From Phycisphaerales bacterium (GTDB taxonomy: Bacteria; Planctomycetota; Phycisphaerae; Phycisphaerales; UBA1924): 41,227 nt of DNA. A model generated the notes under the pieces. The model did not search any database. It was not told the origin of the DNA and was given only the letters and a program-made list of their open reading frames with translations. Shown piece after piece: positions 17,316 through 26,181 of this stretch. Every line of letters starts with the position of its first letter. The first letter of the stretch is position 1. The position numbers and the translations under genes are program-made. The stretch is taken from positions 1-41,227 of the forward strand of contig RECZ01000127.1 of the NCBI GenBank assembly GCA_007693765.1. Reading direction: 5' to 3'.

Positions 17316-18308
17316 ATGGCGAGATCGCGCGTCGACACTTCCGTGCCTCGAATGGAGAAGGACGGCTACGCCTGCCCGCTGGGCGCACGCCCTGTGGACC
17401 TCGCGGCGTTCGCGCCGCTGCAGGGTTACCGTGTCGAGTTCGAGCCCGCCGACGGCGACGACGAGGAGGGCGAGTGGGAGGAATGGCCCGACCGCTACAT
17501 GTTCGACGTCGTCATCACGCACACCCGCGTCGAGGCGCTCGCCCGCGCCTGCTACGCGTTGCTCCCCGGGCGCGTGTACCCGATCCTCGACATCTTGGGC
17601 AACGACGAGTACCGCGAGGTGGACCCGTACATCGCCTACGACGCCGTGGGCATCGAGCGGTTCATCGACGCCCTGCGCCGCCACCGCGGGTGGTTCTACG
17701 ACGACGGCATGGTCGGCTTCGGCGCCATGAGCATCGAGCCGTTCGTCTACATCTACGTCGACGAGCACAAGATCCTCACCATCCGCGTCGAGGTCGCGTT
17801 GCGCGAGCGCGTCGAGAAGATCCTGCAGGCGTTCGACCTCCAACCCGTGGAGGAGCCGCTCGGCGTCGACAGCGTCGAGCACGAGCACCTCAGCGCGCTC
17901 GTCGCCCCCGAGGACCGGCCCGACCTGCTCATGATGGAGGAGATCATCGACGAACTGCGCAGCCAGTGGCGGCTCGAACTCAATATCGACCCCGACGAGA
18001 ACGTCGACGACGACGGCGCGCCCCTCGGCGTGACGTGCTGGCGCTGCGTCGCCGGGCGTCGCCGCGAGGGCGACGGGCCCGAGGAGATGCTCGTCGTGCT
18101 GCTCGCGGCCCCCAGCCTCAGCGACGCCGAGCGGCTCACCCTCGACACGCTGCAGAATGACGATCAGACCGTCGAGAGCGTCGAGATCCTCGCGGCCGAC
18201 CGGATCACGCCCGGCAGTTTCGCCGCGTTGCTGGGGCGTGAGCCGGAGGGCCTGCTCGAAGCCGCGCGTGTGTGGGACGTGCGCCGCGTCGACGACCAGA
18301 CGGACTAA
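17316..18308 (+). CDS. Conserved-looking cytoplasmic protein of unknown function
   Basis: A 330-residue acidic protein without signal peptide or membrane helices, not recognised from any characterised family. It looks like a real gene: balanced composition, clear GGAGA seven bases upstream of the ATG, and no alternative gene on the other strand. Segments such as YRVEFEPADGDDEEGEWEEW, FDVVITHTRVEALARACYAL and FVYIYVDEHKILTIRVEVAL suggest alternating strands and helices. FDLQPVEEPLGVDSVEHEHL may be a linker to a C-terminal helix-rich domain. It is divergent from the symporter gene and ends 27 bp from the convergent kinase gene. Confidence 0.82.
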   Translation: MARSRVDTSVPRMEKDGYACPLGARPVDLAAFAPLQGYRVEFEPADGDDEEGEWEEWPDRYMFDVVITHTRVEALARACYALLPGRVYPILDILGNDEYREVDPYIAYDAVGIERFIDALRRHRGWFYDDGMVGFGAMSIEPFVYIYVDEHKILTIRVEVALRERVEKILQAFDLQPVEEPLGVDSVEHEHLSALVAPEDRPDLLMMEEIIDELRSQWRLELNIDPDENVDDDGAPLGVTCWRCVAGRRREGDGPEEMLVVLLAAPSLSDAERLTLDTLQNDDQTVESVEILAADRITPGSFAALLGREPEGLLEAARVWDVRRVDDQTD

Positions 18309-18335
18309 GCGGCGCCTCGGGCCCCACAGATCCGA

Positions 18336-18818
18336 TCAGTTCGATTCGCCCTTGGCTGCGCGGGCGTTCTGGGCGCGAGCCTTGTCGCCGCTGAGTCTGT
18401 ACACCATGACCACCCGGCGCCCCTGGGCCTCGTACCGCACCTCGGACATGTACGCCTTAATGAGCATGATCCCCCGCCCGGTGGGGCACTCGAGGTTCTC
18501 GTCGAGTGTGGGGTCGGGGATTTTTTTAGGGTCGAAACCCGGTCCCTGATCCTCAACGCAGATCGTCGTCTGGTGGGGTTCGACCTTCCAGTCGAGCGTG
18601 ATGGCGGCGTCGTCGGGCAGGTTCTTGTGCCCGTGCCGGAAGGCGTTGATGACCGCCTCCTCGAAGGCGAGGCGGAGGGCGAACTCGGATGCTTCGGGGT
18701 ACCCGTGTCGGCGCACAGCGCCGAGCATCCGCGTCTCCGCCGCGTCGATCTGCTCGCGGTTGTTGCGGAGCGTGAGCGTCTCGTGCTCGGGCGGCGGTGT
18801 GCGGGCGGGTTTGGTCAT
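18336..18818 (-). CDS. RsbW/SpoIIAB-like anti-sigma serine kinase (HATPase_c)
   Basis: A 160-residue single-domain GHKL ATPase. Motifs: N-box EEAVINAFRHG with E54 and N58, G1 box EDQGPGFD (D90, G92, G94), and G2 box GRGIMLIKAYMSEV. Members bind and inhibit a sigma factor and phosphorylate a STAS antagonist. The next gene upstream on the same strand encodes such a STAS protein (18946-19305), giving the order antagonist then kinase seen in spoIIA operons. No sigma factor gene follows; the next gene downstream is convergent. I used ATG 18818, which fits family length; there is no good Shine-Dalgarno, and an in-frame start at 18938 would add 40 low-complexity residues. Confidence 0.9.
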   Translation of the reverse strand: MTKPARTPPPEHETLTLRNNREQIDAAETRMLGAVRRHGYPEASEFALRLAFEEAVINAFRHGHKNLPDDAAITLDWKVEPHQTTICVEDQGPGFDPKKIPDPTLDENLECPTGRGIMLIKAYMSEVRYEAQGRRVVMVYRLSGDKARAQNARAAKGESN

Positions 18819-18945
18819 GCGGCGGTGTGGCGCTGGTGCGCTGCGCCGGAAGACGTGTGTCGTCCGCACCGGCGTGCGCGGGCGGGTGGGTGTTCCGGCC
18901 TCCGTCGCCGCCGTCAGGGCGTGCGCCGGTGGGGCCACGCGTCGG

Positions 18946-19305
18946 TCAGAAGCTGGCCAGCGCCTGCTCGGTGGTGTCGTGGATGTCGAAGAGCTTGTGC
19001 AGCTTGGTGATGACGAAGACTTCGTAGATCTGCGGGTCGATGTTGGCGAGCTTGAGGGCGCCGCCGCGCTGATTGGTCTTGTTGTTGATGGTGATGAGCG
19101 TGCCGAGCGCGGCGCTGGAGAGGTGGTCGACGTTGTCGAAGTCGATCAGGACGCGGGGCGACGAGGACGACTCGATGATCTGCGCGATCTCGTCGCCGAT
19201 GCTCTGAATGTTCGCCTCATCGAGGATGTTCCTGTCGATGAAGCGGACGTGCGTGACGCCGTCAGATTCGGTGATGCGAAGGCGTGACTCGTGCTGCTGC
19301 GACAT
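18946..19305 (-). CDS. STAS-domain anti-sigma factor antagonist
   Basis: A 119-residue STAS protein of the SpoIIAA/RsbV type. It reads VTHVRFIDRNILDEANIQ, then RVLIDFDNVDHLSSAALGTL. The canonical D-S-S-G loop is S-S-A-A here, and S64 aligns with the regulatory phosphoserine. Its unphosphorylated form should bind the kinase encoded 127 bp downstream and release the sigma factor; a PP2C phosphatase to reset it is not in this window. The ATG at 19305 is preceded by GAGG. In-frame sequence upstream of that has no conserved content. Confidence 0.92.
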   Translation of the reverse strand: MSQQHESRLRITESDGVTHVRFIDRNILDEANIQSIGDEIAQIIESSSSPRVLIDFDNVDHLSSAALGTLITINNKTNQRGGALKLANIDPQIYEVFVITKLHKLFDIHDTTEQALASF

Positions 19306-19449
19306 GCGTGCGTTGCCTCGTGTGTGCTCGATCGTGTCAAACGCTAGCCGCCGCCAAGCGGCGCTGTCAAGGCGCACGGGAACCACGCGCCCGCCGCGTC
19401 CCCGGTCCCCGGTCGGCCCGGGGGGCGTGCCTCCCGGGAACGTCGGGGC

Positions 19450-22400
19450 TCAGAACGTGTTTCCGAAGCCTCTGCCCAGCGAGTCGAGCAGGCCGGGGAA
19501 GTGCTTCTCTTCTTCCTCGTTCTGGATGATGATGGTGGGCTTAAGAAGCATGAGCAGGGTCTGCTCTTCCTTGGTCTCGATGCGGTTGGTGAAGAATCGG
19601 TTGAGGATCGGGAGCTTGCTGAGCACGGGCACGCCGGTCTCGACCTCGGACTCGGAGACCATCCGCTGGCCGCCGAGCAGGATCGTGCCCTGGTCGGGCA
19701 CGGTCACGCCGGTGCTGATGGCGCTGATGGCGATCTCGGGCGCCTCGATGTTGGAGGTCGCCACGGCGCCGCCGCCGACGGCGCCGCCGGCGCCGCCGCC
19801 GGCGCCGACCGCCGCCGACACGGGCACGTTGCGGAAGCCGGTGAAGTTGGCGACGCGCGACTGGATCGTCATGGTCACGTAGCGGCGGTCCGCGGAGACC
19901 ACGCCTCGCAGCAACAGCGTGACGCCGGTGGTCAGCGGCGAGACGGTGGGGTCGAACGCGACCGACGAGCTGCCCACCACGGGGGTGAGGTCGGAGACGA
20001 AGGACTGCTGCGTCGCGACGAAGATGTTGGCCGCTCGCCCGTTGACGAAGGTAAGACGCGGCGCGGTCAGCGAGACGTTGCGCCGGTCGGCTTGCGTGGC
20101 CTCGATGAGGAGGTCGACCTGGATGTCGTCGAGGAAGGTGCCGGCGATGCCCAGCGCGGGGTTCGATGCGAGAACCGAGGTGGCGAAGCCGCCGGAGATG
20201 AGATCCTTGGCCATGCCGAGTGAGCCGCTCTGCACTGGGATGATGCTCGTGCGGTCGGGCGCTGGGACGGCCGTGGGCAGGGGGTTGAACTGATAGACAA
20301 CGTTGCCGTCGCCGTCGACCTCTTCGAAGAAGTACTGGGGGGTGTTGGTGATGCGGTTGGTCGTCAGTGCGCCGACGACGTCGCGCGGCGTGGTGACGGG
20401 ACCGCTGGAGAGGGGGTTGGAGGGCGAGCCGGCGCCGCCGAAGAAGAGCTCCTGCTGACGCACGCCGCGGTACTGGTTGTTCTGGGCGTTGAAGTAGATG
20501 TCGAGGTCGATGCCGATCTGCTCGAAGAAGTCTTGCGAGACGGTGAGGAACCGGGACTCAACGCTGATCTGGATCGCGCGCACCTCGCGGAGCTGGCTGA
20601 GCAGCCCAACGATCTCACGGTGGTTGCGTGCGGTGTTGGTGATGATCAGGTTACCGTTGAGCTCCTGGATGTATCCGGTGTTGCCGCCGTTCTCGCGCCA
20701 CCCTTCGAAGTCGACGTTGGTGCGGATGATCTCCTGAATGCGCTCGAGCATCTCGGATTCGTCGATGTCGACATCGTCATCGCCCGGGTCCTGGAAGATG
20801 CCGCCGCCGCCACCGCCGCCGCCGCGCTGGCCACCCTGCTGGAGGACGGAGTCGAGGTCGAGGTCGGGCACGTTGGTGAAGTTGGGGATCTGGAACGTGA
20901 GGTCGCGCACGTCATAGATGCGGATGAAGGTGTTCTTCCGCAAAGCCTCCTCGGAGGCGATGACGAGCACGCCGTCCTCGACGGCCCAGCCGGCGCGGCT
21001 GAAGTCATCGGGGCTGACTTTCTCGAGGATGCGCTGGAGCACCACGCGGACGGGCATCGAGCGGAGGTTGAGCGAGACTTCGGTGTCGCGGTCGACGCCG
21101 ATGTTCTGCAGCGACTCCCAGTTCACGTCCACGTTCAGGTTGGTGACCGTGGCGATGAAGTTCAGCACGTCTTCGAGCGCGTTGGCGCTGAAGGTCGCGG
21201 GGATGCGGCGGTTCTCGAGGTCGGCGAGCACGCGACGGTCCTCGTCGGAGTCGGTGAAGGCGATGGGCTCGCCGCGGCGGTTGGAGATTTCCGGCCAATC
21301 GCGGGGGTAGGACATGATGTCCTGCGGGATGATGAGCCCCTCCTGCATGCGGTTGGATTCAACCGTGTAGGAGAAGGCCCGGTCGCGCTGGATGCGGTCA
21401 AACTCGCGGTACTGCACCACGTCGCGCATCACGTCGCGGAGCAGCAGGCCCGCGGGGTTGTTGGGGTCGAGGAAGAGAACCTGATCGATGACCTGCAGCG
21501 CTTCCTCGTACTTCTGCTCGAGCTGGAGGGCGCGGATGCGGTCGAGCGACTCGACGATCTTGCGGTCGCGCTCCGCCGCGGCCCGCGACTCGGCGTCGCG
21601 TGTCTGGCGCTGCACGTCCTGCGTGCGCCGCTCGATCTCGCGCACCCGCGTTGACTCCTCGGCCGTGCGGATGCTGGTCATCAGCGCTTCCTGACGCTGG
21701 ATGCGGTCACGGTGCTCACGCTCCGTGAAGACGTCGCGACGCTCGCTGACGGCGATGCGGGCTCGGCCCGCGAGCGAGCGGGCCCGCTCGAAATCACCTT
21801 CCGAGAGCGCCCGTCGCGCCTGGTTCATGAAGTTCTCGTACTCGGCGTCAGCCTGTTGGCGGACGATCTCTTGTGACCGCCCGACCTGCTCGAGCAGGCG
21901 CCCATCGCGCTGCCCAAGCAGCACGCGCGTCTCGGCCAGACGCGATTCGGCGTGGGCAAGACGATCGGCGTCGACGTGGGCGCGATAGGGGCCGGTCACC
22001 AGCGCGTACTTCTGCTCGGCCTCGTTGAAGCGACCGGCGGTGAAGGCCGCGTCCGCCTCGGCGAGGTACCGCTGCGCGTCGAACCCGAGGGCCTGCTGGA
22101 AGAGATCGCCCTCTGCGGCGGCCGGTTCTGGTTCGGGCTCGGGCTGGACGGTCTCGGGGCGTTCCTCGTCCTGCGCCTCGCCCGCTTCTTCTTCGTACTC
22201 GAACGCGGCCACGTCCTCGGCCTCATCCGCGCGACCGGAGGGGCGGGGGTCGTCGACGCGGCGCACGCGCCCGGGCTGGAGCATGCCCAGCGGGGTGTAA
22301 TCGATGGCGTAGGGCTCGCCACGCTGGCGCTCGAGGTCGACGATGCGTACGCGGTAGTGGTCGAGGATGCGGAGTTCGTCGGCGTCGAGCGTGCAGCCCG

Positions 22401-22920
22401 TGCGATACACGCTGTCGAAGCCGGCCTTGGCCTCGGCGTAGCGCCCGGAGTCGAAATCCATCACCGCCTGTTCGAGCACCGCAACGGCGAGGGGCTGGAG
22501 CTCTTCGCGCAGGGTGAGGGTTTCTCCGAGCAGACCCTCGGCGCGCTTCCGCTGCGCCCGAGAGACCCCGCGGTGATTCGCCGCCGCCTGGGCGTGGCGC
22601 TCAGCGGTGCGGAGGTCGCCCTCTTCCAACGCGATCTCGGCCTTGTCGAGGCTGACCTCGATGGGGTCGGCATGACGCAGGCGCCGATCGACCGTGGTGA
22701 GGATGCTCATCACGCGTTCGGAGTCCGCCCGCGTGAGCGTGCTTTGATCGAGCGAAAGCAGCACGTGCTTCGCCCGAACAAGATGCCCGTCGCGGAGCAA
22801 CGCCGCGGCGTGATCCAGCGTTTCGGCCTGCGTGGAACCCAGCGCGACCATCGGCGTCGAAAGCGCGACCGCGACAAGGGCGGCGATGGATCGGCGGGAA
22901 ACGAACCTGGGCGTTCGCAT
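19450..22920 (-). CDS. Very large secretin (type II secretion or type IV pilus type)
   Basis: An outer-membrane channel protein of 1156 residues, about twice most GspD/PilQ proteins. A signal peptide (to about 32) is followed by TPR-like helices (33-200), a Glu/Pro-rich acidic linker (about 235-270), more helices, and an Arg/Glu-rich coiled coil (about 395-455, including RTAEESTRVREIERRTQDVQ). Next come an STN-like ring domain (575-660), a Gly-rich loop and an N1-like domain (720-790). The secretin beta domain occupies about 930-1135 and ends with the signature VPVLSKLPILNRFFTNR. ATG 22920 has GGAG nine bases upstream. No other secretion or pilus gene is adjacent, so the system it serves is unclear. 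Confidence 0.9.
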   Translation of the reverse strand: MRTPRFVSRRSIAALVAVALSTPMVALGSTQAETLDHAAALLRDGHLVRAKHVLLSLDQSTLTRADSERVMSILTTVDRRLRHADPIEVSLDKAEIALEEGDLRTAERHAQAAANHRGVSRAQRKRAEGLLGETLTLREELQPLAVAVLEQAVMDFDSGRYAEAKAGFDSVYRTGCTLDADELRILDHYRVRIVDLERQRGEPYAIDYTPLGMLQPGRVRRVDDPRPSGRADEAEDVAAFEYEEEAGEAQDEERPETVQPEPEPEPAAAEGDLFQQALGFDAQRYLAEADAAFTAGRFNEAEQKYALVTGPYRAHVDADRLAHAESRLAETRVLLGQRDGRLLEQVGRSQEIVRQQADAEYENFMNQARRALSEGDFERARSLAGRARIAVSERRDVFTEREHRDRIQRQEALMTSIRTAEESTRVREIERRTQDVQRQTRDAESRAAAERDRKIVESLDRIRALQLEQKYEEALQVIDQVLFLDPNNPAGLLLRDVMRDVVQYREFDRIQRDRAFSYTVESNRMQEGLIIPQDIMSYPRDWPEISNRRGEPIAFTDSDEDRRVLADLENRRIPATFSANALEDVLNFIATVTNLNVDVNWESLQNIGVDRDTEVSLNLRSMPVRVVLQRILEKVSPDDFSRAGWAVEDGVLVIASEEALRKNTFIRIYDVRDLTFQIPNFTNVPDLDLDSVLQQGGQRGGGGGGGGIFQDPGDDDVDIDESEMLERIQEIIRTNVDFEGWRENGGNTGYIQELNGNLIITNTARNHREIVGLLSQLREVRAIQISVESRFLTVSQDFFEQIGIDLDIYFNAQNNQYRGVRQQELFFGGAGSPSNPLSSGPVTTPRDVVGALTTNRITNTPQYFFEEVDGDGNVVYQFNPLPTAVPAPDRTSIIPVQSGSLGMAKDLISGGFATSVLASNPALGIAGTFLDDIQVDLLIEATQADRRNVSLTAPRLTFVNGRAANIFVATQQSFVSDLTPVVGSSSVAFDPTVSPLTTGVTLLLRGVVSADRRYVTMTIQSRVANFTGFRNVPVSAAVGAGGGAGGAVGGGAVATSNIEAPEIAISAISTGVTVPDQGTILLGGQRMVSESEVETGVPVLSKLPILNRFFTNRIETKEEQTLLMLLKPTIIIQNEEEEKHFPGLLDSLGRGFGNTF

Positions 22921-23221
22921 GCGACCTGTCTCCAAAAGCGGTTCGGCTCTGGTGAATCACGCAGCGCCGGGACTGTGCACGTACGTTCAAACAGCGTCAT
23001 GACGGAGGCCGCGCCGACACGAAGATCGGGCGCGGTCGTTACGTAGCGAGCGCTGATGCGCTCTCCTGAGGAGCCCCTCCGTCGCGCCGGAACATACCCA
23101 CGCCCCGGATGCGACGCAACCCGGCCGGGACGCGACGCTTACGAGAAAATCCGCCGAGAAAATCTCAAAAAAACGGAACCTTCCACGCCGATCCTGCGTG
23201 CGATGAGGTCCGGCCCCCACG
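22921..23221. other. Intergenic gap between carA and the secretin gene
   Basis: No gene seen. It carries GAGCGC/GCGCTC (23048-23053/23058-23063) beside CTCC/GGAG (23063-23066/23070-23073), a direct repeat CGAGAAAATC at 23142-23151 and 23155-23164, and an A7 run at 23167-23173. On the minus strand the A7 run is a T7 tract about 50 bases after the carA stop, which could be a weak terminator although the preceding stem is only four base pairs. This patch is strikingly A/T-rich for the window and could also be a regulatory site for the secretin gene. Confidence 0.5.
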
Positions 23222-24457
23222 TCACGCCTCCGCGGCGCTGAGTGCGGCCATGGCCGCGGCGTCCGGCGAGCGGCGGTTGCGCATCGCCCAGACGAACGCG
23301 TCGAAGAGATAGGAGGCGTCGTGGGGCCCCGGGCTCGCCTCTGGGTGATGCTGCACCGCGAACACGGGCCGATCCTTCAGGCGAAACCCCGCCAGCGAGC
23401 CGTCGTTGAGATTCACATGGGTCGGTTCGCCCCCGACGGCGGCCAGGGAGGCCGTCTCCACAGCGAACCCGTGGTTCTGGCTGGTGATCTCGACCCGATC
23501 CGTCAGCAGATTCCGCACCGGCTGGTTCACCCCCCGGTGTCCAAACTTCAGTTTGTAGGTGTTCGCCCCCAGCGCCAGCGAGAGCAGTTGGTGACCGAGG
23601 CAGATGCCGAAGACGGGCAGCGGCGGGTCCCCCTTGTGGGACAGCACGCCACGGAGGCTGGCGATGGTCGCCTCCACCGCGGCCGGGTCTCCCGGGCCGT
23701 TCGAGACAAACAGCCCGTCGATCTCACCGTTCGCCGCCGCACGCAGGATCTCCTCCGCCGTCGTGGAATGAGGAACCACCACCACCTCGCACCCGCGCTG
23801 GGCGAGGTGGCGCAGGATGTTGCGCTTGGCTCCGCAATCCAGCGCCATTACCCGAAGCGGGCGCTCCCCAACTGGGTTCTCGCGGTGGGCGGGCGTCCAG
23901 TCGCCGAGGGTCTCGGTCCAGGGCTGCCGCGAGGTGCACGAGACACCGGGGACGAGGTTCTGTCCGGCCATCTGGGGCGCCCGGCGTGCCCGTTCGACGA
24001 GGTCGGCGTCGCCGAGGGCGTCCGAACCGTCGCCGCCGACGATCACCCCGGGCGTCGCCCCGCGCTGGCGGAGCCGTTTGGTCAGCGCGCGGGTGTCGAC
24101 CCCCGTCAAGCCGGGCACGTTGTGCCGGGCCAGCCACGCGGAGAGGCCCTCGGTGGCCCGCTGATTGGAGTGCAGCCGCGCCAACTCCCGGACGACAAAG
24201 CCCGCGACCTGCGGTCGGGCCGACTCCAGATCCCGCTCGTTGACGCCGTAGTTGCCCATGAGCGGGGCGGTCATGACGAGGATCTGGCCGGCGTATGAAG
24301 GGTCTGTCAGCGCCTCTTGGTAGCCGCACATGGCGGTGTTGAAGACCACCTCGCCGGTGACTGGCTCGCTCGCGTTCTCCGCGCCGAAGGCGGTTCCACG
24401 GAAGACCGCTCCGTCGGCGAGCGCGAGTCTGGCGTGGTGCGTTGGGCCGCTGTGCAT
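23222..24457 (-). CDS. carA: Carbamoyl-phosphate synthase small subunit
   Basis: Glutamine amidotransferase subunit of carbamoyl-phosphate synthetase, which supplies ammonia to CarB for pyrimidine and arginine synthesis. It has 411 residues, slightly longer than the usual 360-390. The N-terminal CPSase domain starts ARLALADGAVFRGTAFGA and contains VVFNTAMCGYQEALTDPSYAG. The class I glutaminase triad is C286 in FGICLGHQ, H371 and E373 in VQHHPEASPGPHD. The extension is spread over loops near 145-200. carB is not in this window. The start at 24457 has no Shine-Dalgarno, but TAGACT ends six bases upstream. Confidence 0.95.
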   Translation of the reverse strand: MHSGPTHHARLALADGAVFRGTAFGAENASEPVTGEVVFNTAMCGYQEALTDPSYAGQILVMTAPLMGNYGVNERDLESARPQVAGFVVRELARLHSNQRATEGLSAWLARHNVPGLTGVDTRALTKRLRQRGATPGVIVGGDGSDALGDADLVERARRAPQMAGQNLVPGVSCTSRQPWTETLGDWTPAHRENPVGERPLRVMALDCGAKRNILRHLAQRGCEVVVVPHSTTAEEILRAAANGEIDGLFVSNGPGDPAAVEATIASLRGVLSHKGDPPLPVFGICLGHQLLSLALGANTYKLKFGHRGVNQPVRNLLTDRVEITSQNHGFAVETASLAAVGGEPTHVNLNDGSLAGFRLKDRPVFAVQHHPEASPGPHDASYLFDAFVWAMRNRRSPDAAAMAALSAAEA

Positions 24458-24463
24458 GGGTGT

Positions 24464-24469
24464 AGTCTA
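24464..24469 (-). promoter_or_regulatory. -10-like TAGACT, probable leaderless promoter of carA
   Basis: Minus-strand TAGACT with exactly six bases between it and the ATG at 24457. No Shine-Dalgarno and no clear -35 are visible. Confidence 0.5.
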
Positions 24470-24695
24470 CGGAGATATCGGAGCACGCGCATCCCCCTCC
24501 CTGCACCCGCCCGCTGGAGTCGGGGCCCCAGAGCCCCGACAATCTTCATCAGCGTGCTGCGGCCCCCGGCACGACCCCGCCTCATTGGAACCCGGCCCGC
24601 GCCCGCCGCGTCCCAAACCACCACCGGGAACGACCCCCGCTCACCCATCGATCCAGATCTCCGCACCCGCACCCGTACCCAACGATTCGAATCCC

Positions 24696-26078
24696 ATGCA
24701 CACACATCAGACAACGTCCGCTCGCCGCACACGCCGCCTCGCCACCGCCGTGCTGCTCCTCGCGCCGGGCCTCGCGCTGGCACAAGACATACCCGACATG
24801 CCCGGCCCCGGGCCGGTCGCGCCGCAGGAGATACCCGGCCAGGAGGCCCGGCCGATCATGGAGTTGCTGCCGATCCACCACGCCGCTCGGCGCGGCGATC
24901 TCGACGCGCTCCGTGCCGAGTTGGCCAAGGGCGTGGACGTCGACGCCCGGGTCAAGGTCGGGCAGACGTGGGTGCTCGATTCCACGCCGCTGATGTGGGC
25001 GGTGTTTCAGGGTGAGTACAAGGCGGCCGAGTTGCTCGTCGCGGCCGGCGCCGATGTGAACGCTGAGGCGGACGAGGGCACCAGGCCGCTGTACTGGGCC
25101 ATGTCGCGAAACGGCAGCCCGGAGCTCGTCGAACTCTTGATCCAGGCTGGCGCCAGCACGCGAGCGCGCCGGTGGGACGGCTCCACACCGCTCTCGTTCG
25201 GGGCCGCCTACGCGCGGGACGCCGGGCAGATCCGGGAATTGCTCAAGGGCGGCGCGGACATCGAGGAGCGCCACGAACTTGGCAGGATGACGCCGCTGAT
25301 GGTCGCCGCGAGAGTCGGGAACGCCGTCACCCTTCGGGCGCTGATCGAAGGCGGCGCGCGGCTCGAAGCCAGAGCGAGCAACGGCGCCACGCCGCTCATG
25401 TGGGCCGCCGAAGGTTTGCGCAGCAACGTCGAAACTATTGAGGCATTGATCGAGGCCGGCGCGGATCTTGAAGCCAGAGCCGACGACGGCTCCACCGCCA
25501 TCATGATCGCCGCGCTGCACGCCGGACATAATCGTGTGCGGGCGCTGCTCGAAGCGGGCGCCGACCCGCTCGCCACCAATAGCCGCGGAGACACCGCCGT
25601 CATGGCCGCGGCTCGCAAGGGCGACCCGCACAGCATCGACCTGCTGCTGCGCGCCGGCGTGGACGTCAACGCCAGCAACAGCGACGGCACCACCGCGCTG
25701 ATGCTTGCGGTCACCAACGGCGACCCGGCGAGCGTCCGCGCCCTGATCCGCAACGGCGCCAAGGTGAACACGTGGAACTCCAACGGCTGGTCGCCCCTCC
25801 TGCTCGCCAAGGGCGTCTGGGCCATCGAGCCGCTCGTCGACGCCGGCGCCGACGTCAACGCCGTGTGCACCGACAAGTCCTACCCCGGCTGGACCCCCCT
25901 GATGTTCGCCGTGTACGAGGGCGACCTCTTCAGCGTCCGCAAGCTCATCAACGCCGGCGCCGACGTCAACGCCCGCGACAGCGCCGGACGCACCCCGTTG
26001 ACCATCGCGCAGATCCGCAACACCAGCGCCTCGCTGCGAGCCGCGGAGATCCTCAAGAGCCGCGACGCCCGGCCCTGA
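24696..26078 (+). CDS. Exported ankyrin-repeat protein
   Basis: A 460-residue protein with a signal peptide (RRTRRLATAVLLLAPGLALA followed by Q) and about eleven or twelve ankyrin repeats over nearly the whole mature chain. Repeat hallmarks recur: TPLMWA, TPLSFGAAYA, TALMLAVTNGD, GADVNA and AGADLEARADDGST. Ankyrin stacks bind proteins; no catalytic domain is present. The partner should be periplasmic or outside the cell. The start ATG 24696 directly precedes the signal peptide, has no Shine-Dalgarno and no convincing -10, so its expression signal is unclear. An in-frame start at 24330 would overlap carA on the opposite strand and encode low-complexity sequence. Confidence 0.9.
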   Translation: MHTHQTTSARRTRRLATAVLLLAPGLALAQDIPDMPGPGPVAPQEIPGQEARPIMELLPIHHAARRGDLDALRAELAKGVDVDARVKVGQTWVLDSTPLMWAVFQGEYKAAELLVAAGADVNAEADEGTRPLYWAMSRNGSPELVELLIQAGASTRARRWDGSTPLSFGAAYARDAGQIRELLKGGADIEERHELGRMTPLMVAARVGNAVTLRALIEGGARLEARASNGATPLMWAAEGLRSNVETIEALIEAGADLEARADDGSTAIMIAALHAGHNRVRALLEAGADPLATNSRGDTAVMAAARKGDPHSIDLLLRAGVDVNASNSDGTTALMLAVTNGDPASVRALIRNGAKVNTWNSNGWSPLLLAKGVWAIEPLVDAGADVNAVCTDKSYPGWTPLMFAVYEGDLFSVRKLINAGADVNARDSAGRTPLTIAQIRNTSASLRAAEILKSRDARP

Positions 26079-26104
26079 GATCGGCCAGAGGGGAATTCCG
26101 TGGA

Positions 26105-26159
26105 GTTCCGGGGGCGGACCGGCGGCGTTCCGGCGGCGTTCCGGGGGCGTTCCGGGGGC
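26105..26159. repeat. Five tandem 11-bp units upstream of priA
   Basis: Units at 26105, 26116, 26127, 26138 and 26149, each 11 bases. Three are GTTCCGGGGGC (first, fourth, fifth), one is GTTCCGGCGGC (third) and one is GGACCGGCGGC (second). The period equals about one DNA helical turn. The array stops eight bases before a -10-like TACTCT (26167-26172). Confidence 0.75.
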
Positions 26160-26166
26160 GGACCGC

Positions 26167-26172
26167 TACTCT
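26167..26172 (+). promoter_or_regulatory. -10-like TACTCT for priA
   Basis: TACTCT ends nine bases before the ATG at 26182, which would give a leader of only two or three bases. It follows the 11-bp tandem array. No Shine-Dalgarno. Confidence 0.4.
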
Positions 26173-26181
26173 GCGCCCCTG

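Noticed and set aside
24683-24695. A TTCGAAT-containing word that resembles a tRNA T-loop
   Set aside because: There is no acceptor stem, anticodon arm or D arm around it, and it falls directly upstream of the ankyrin gene start.
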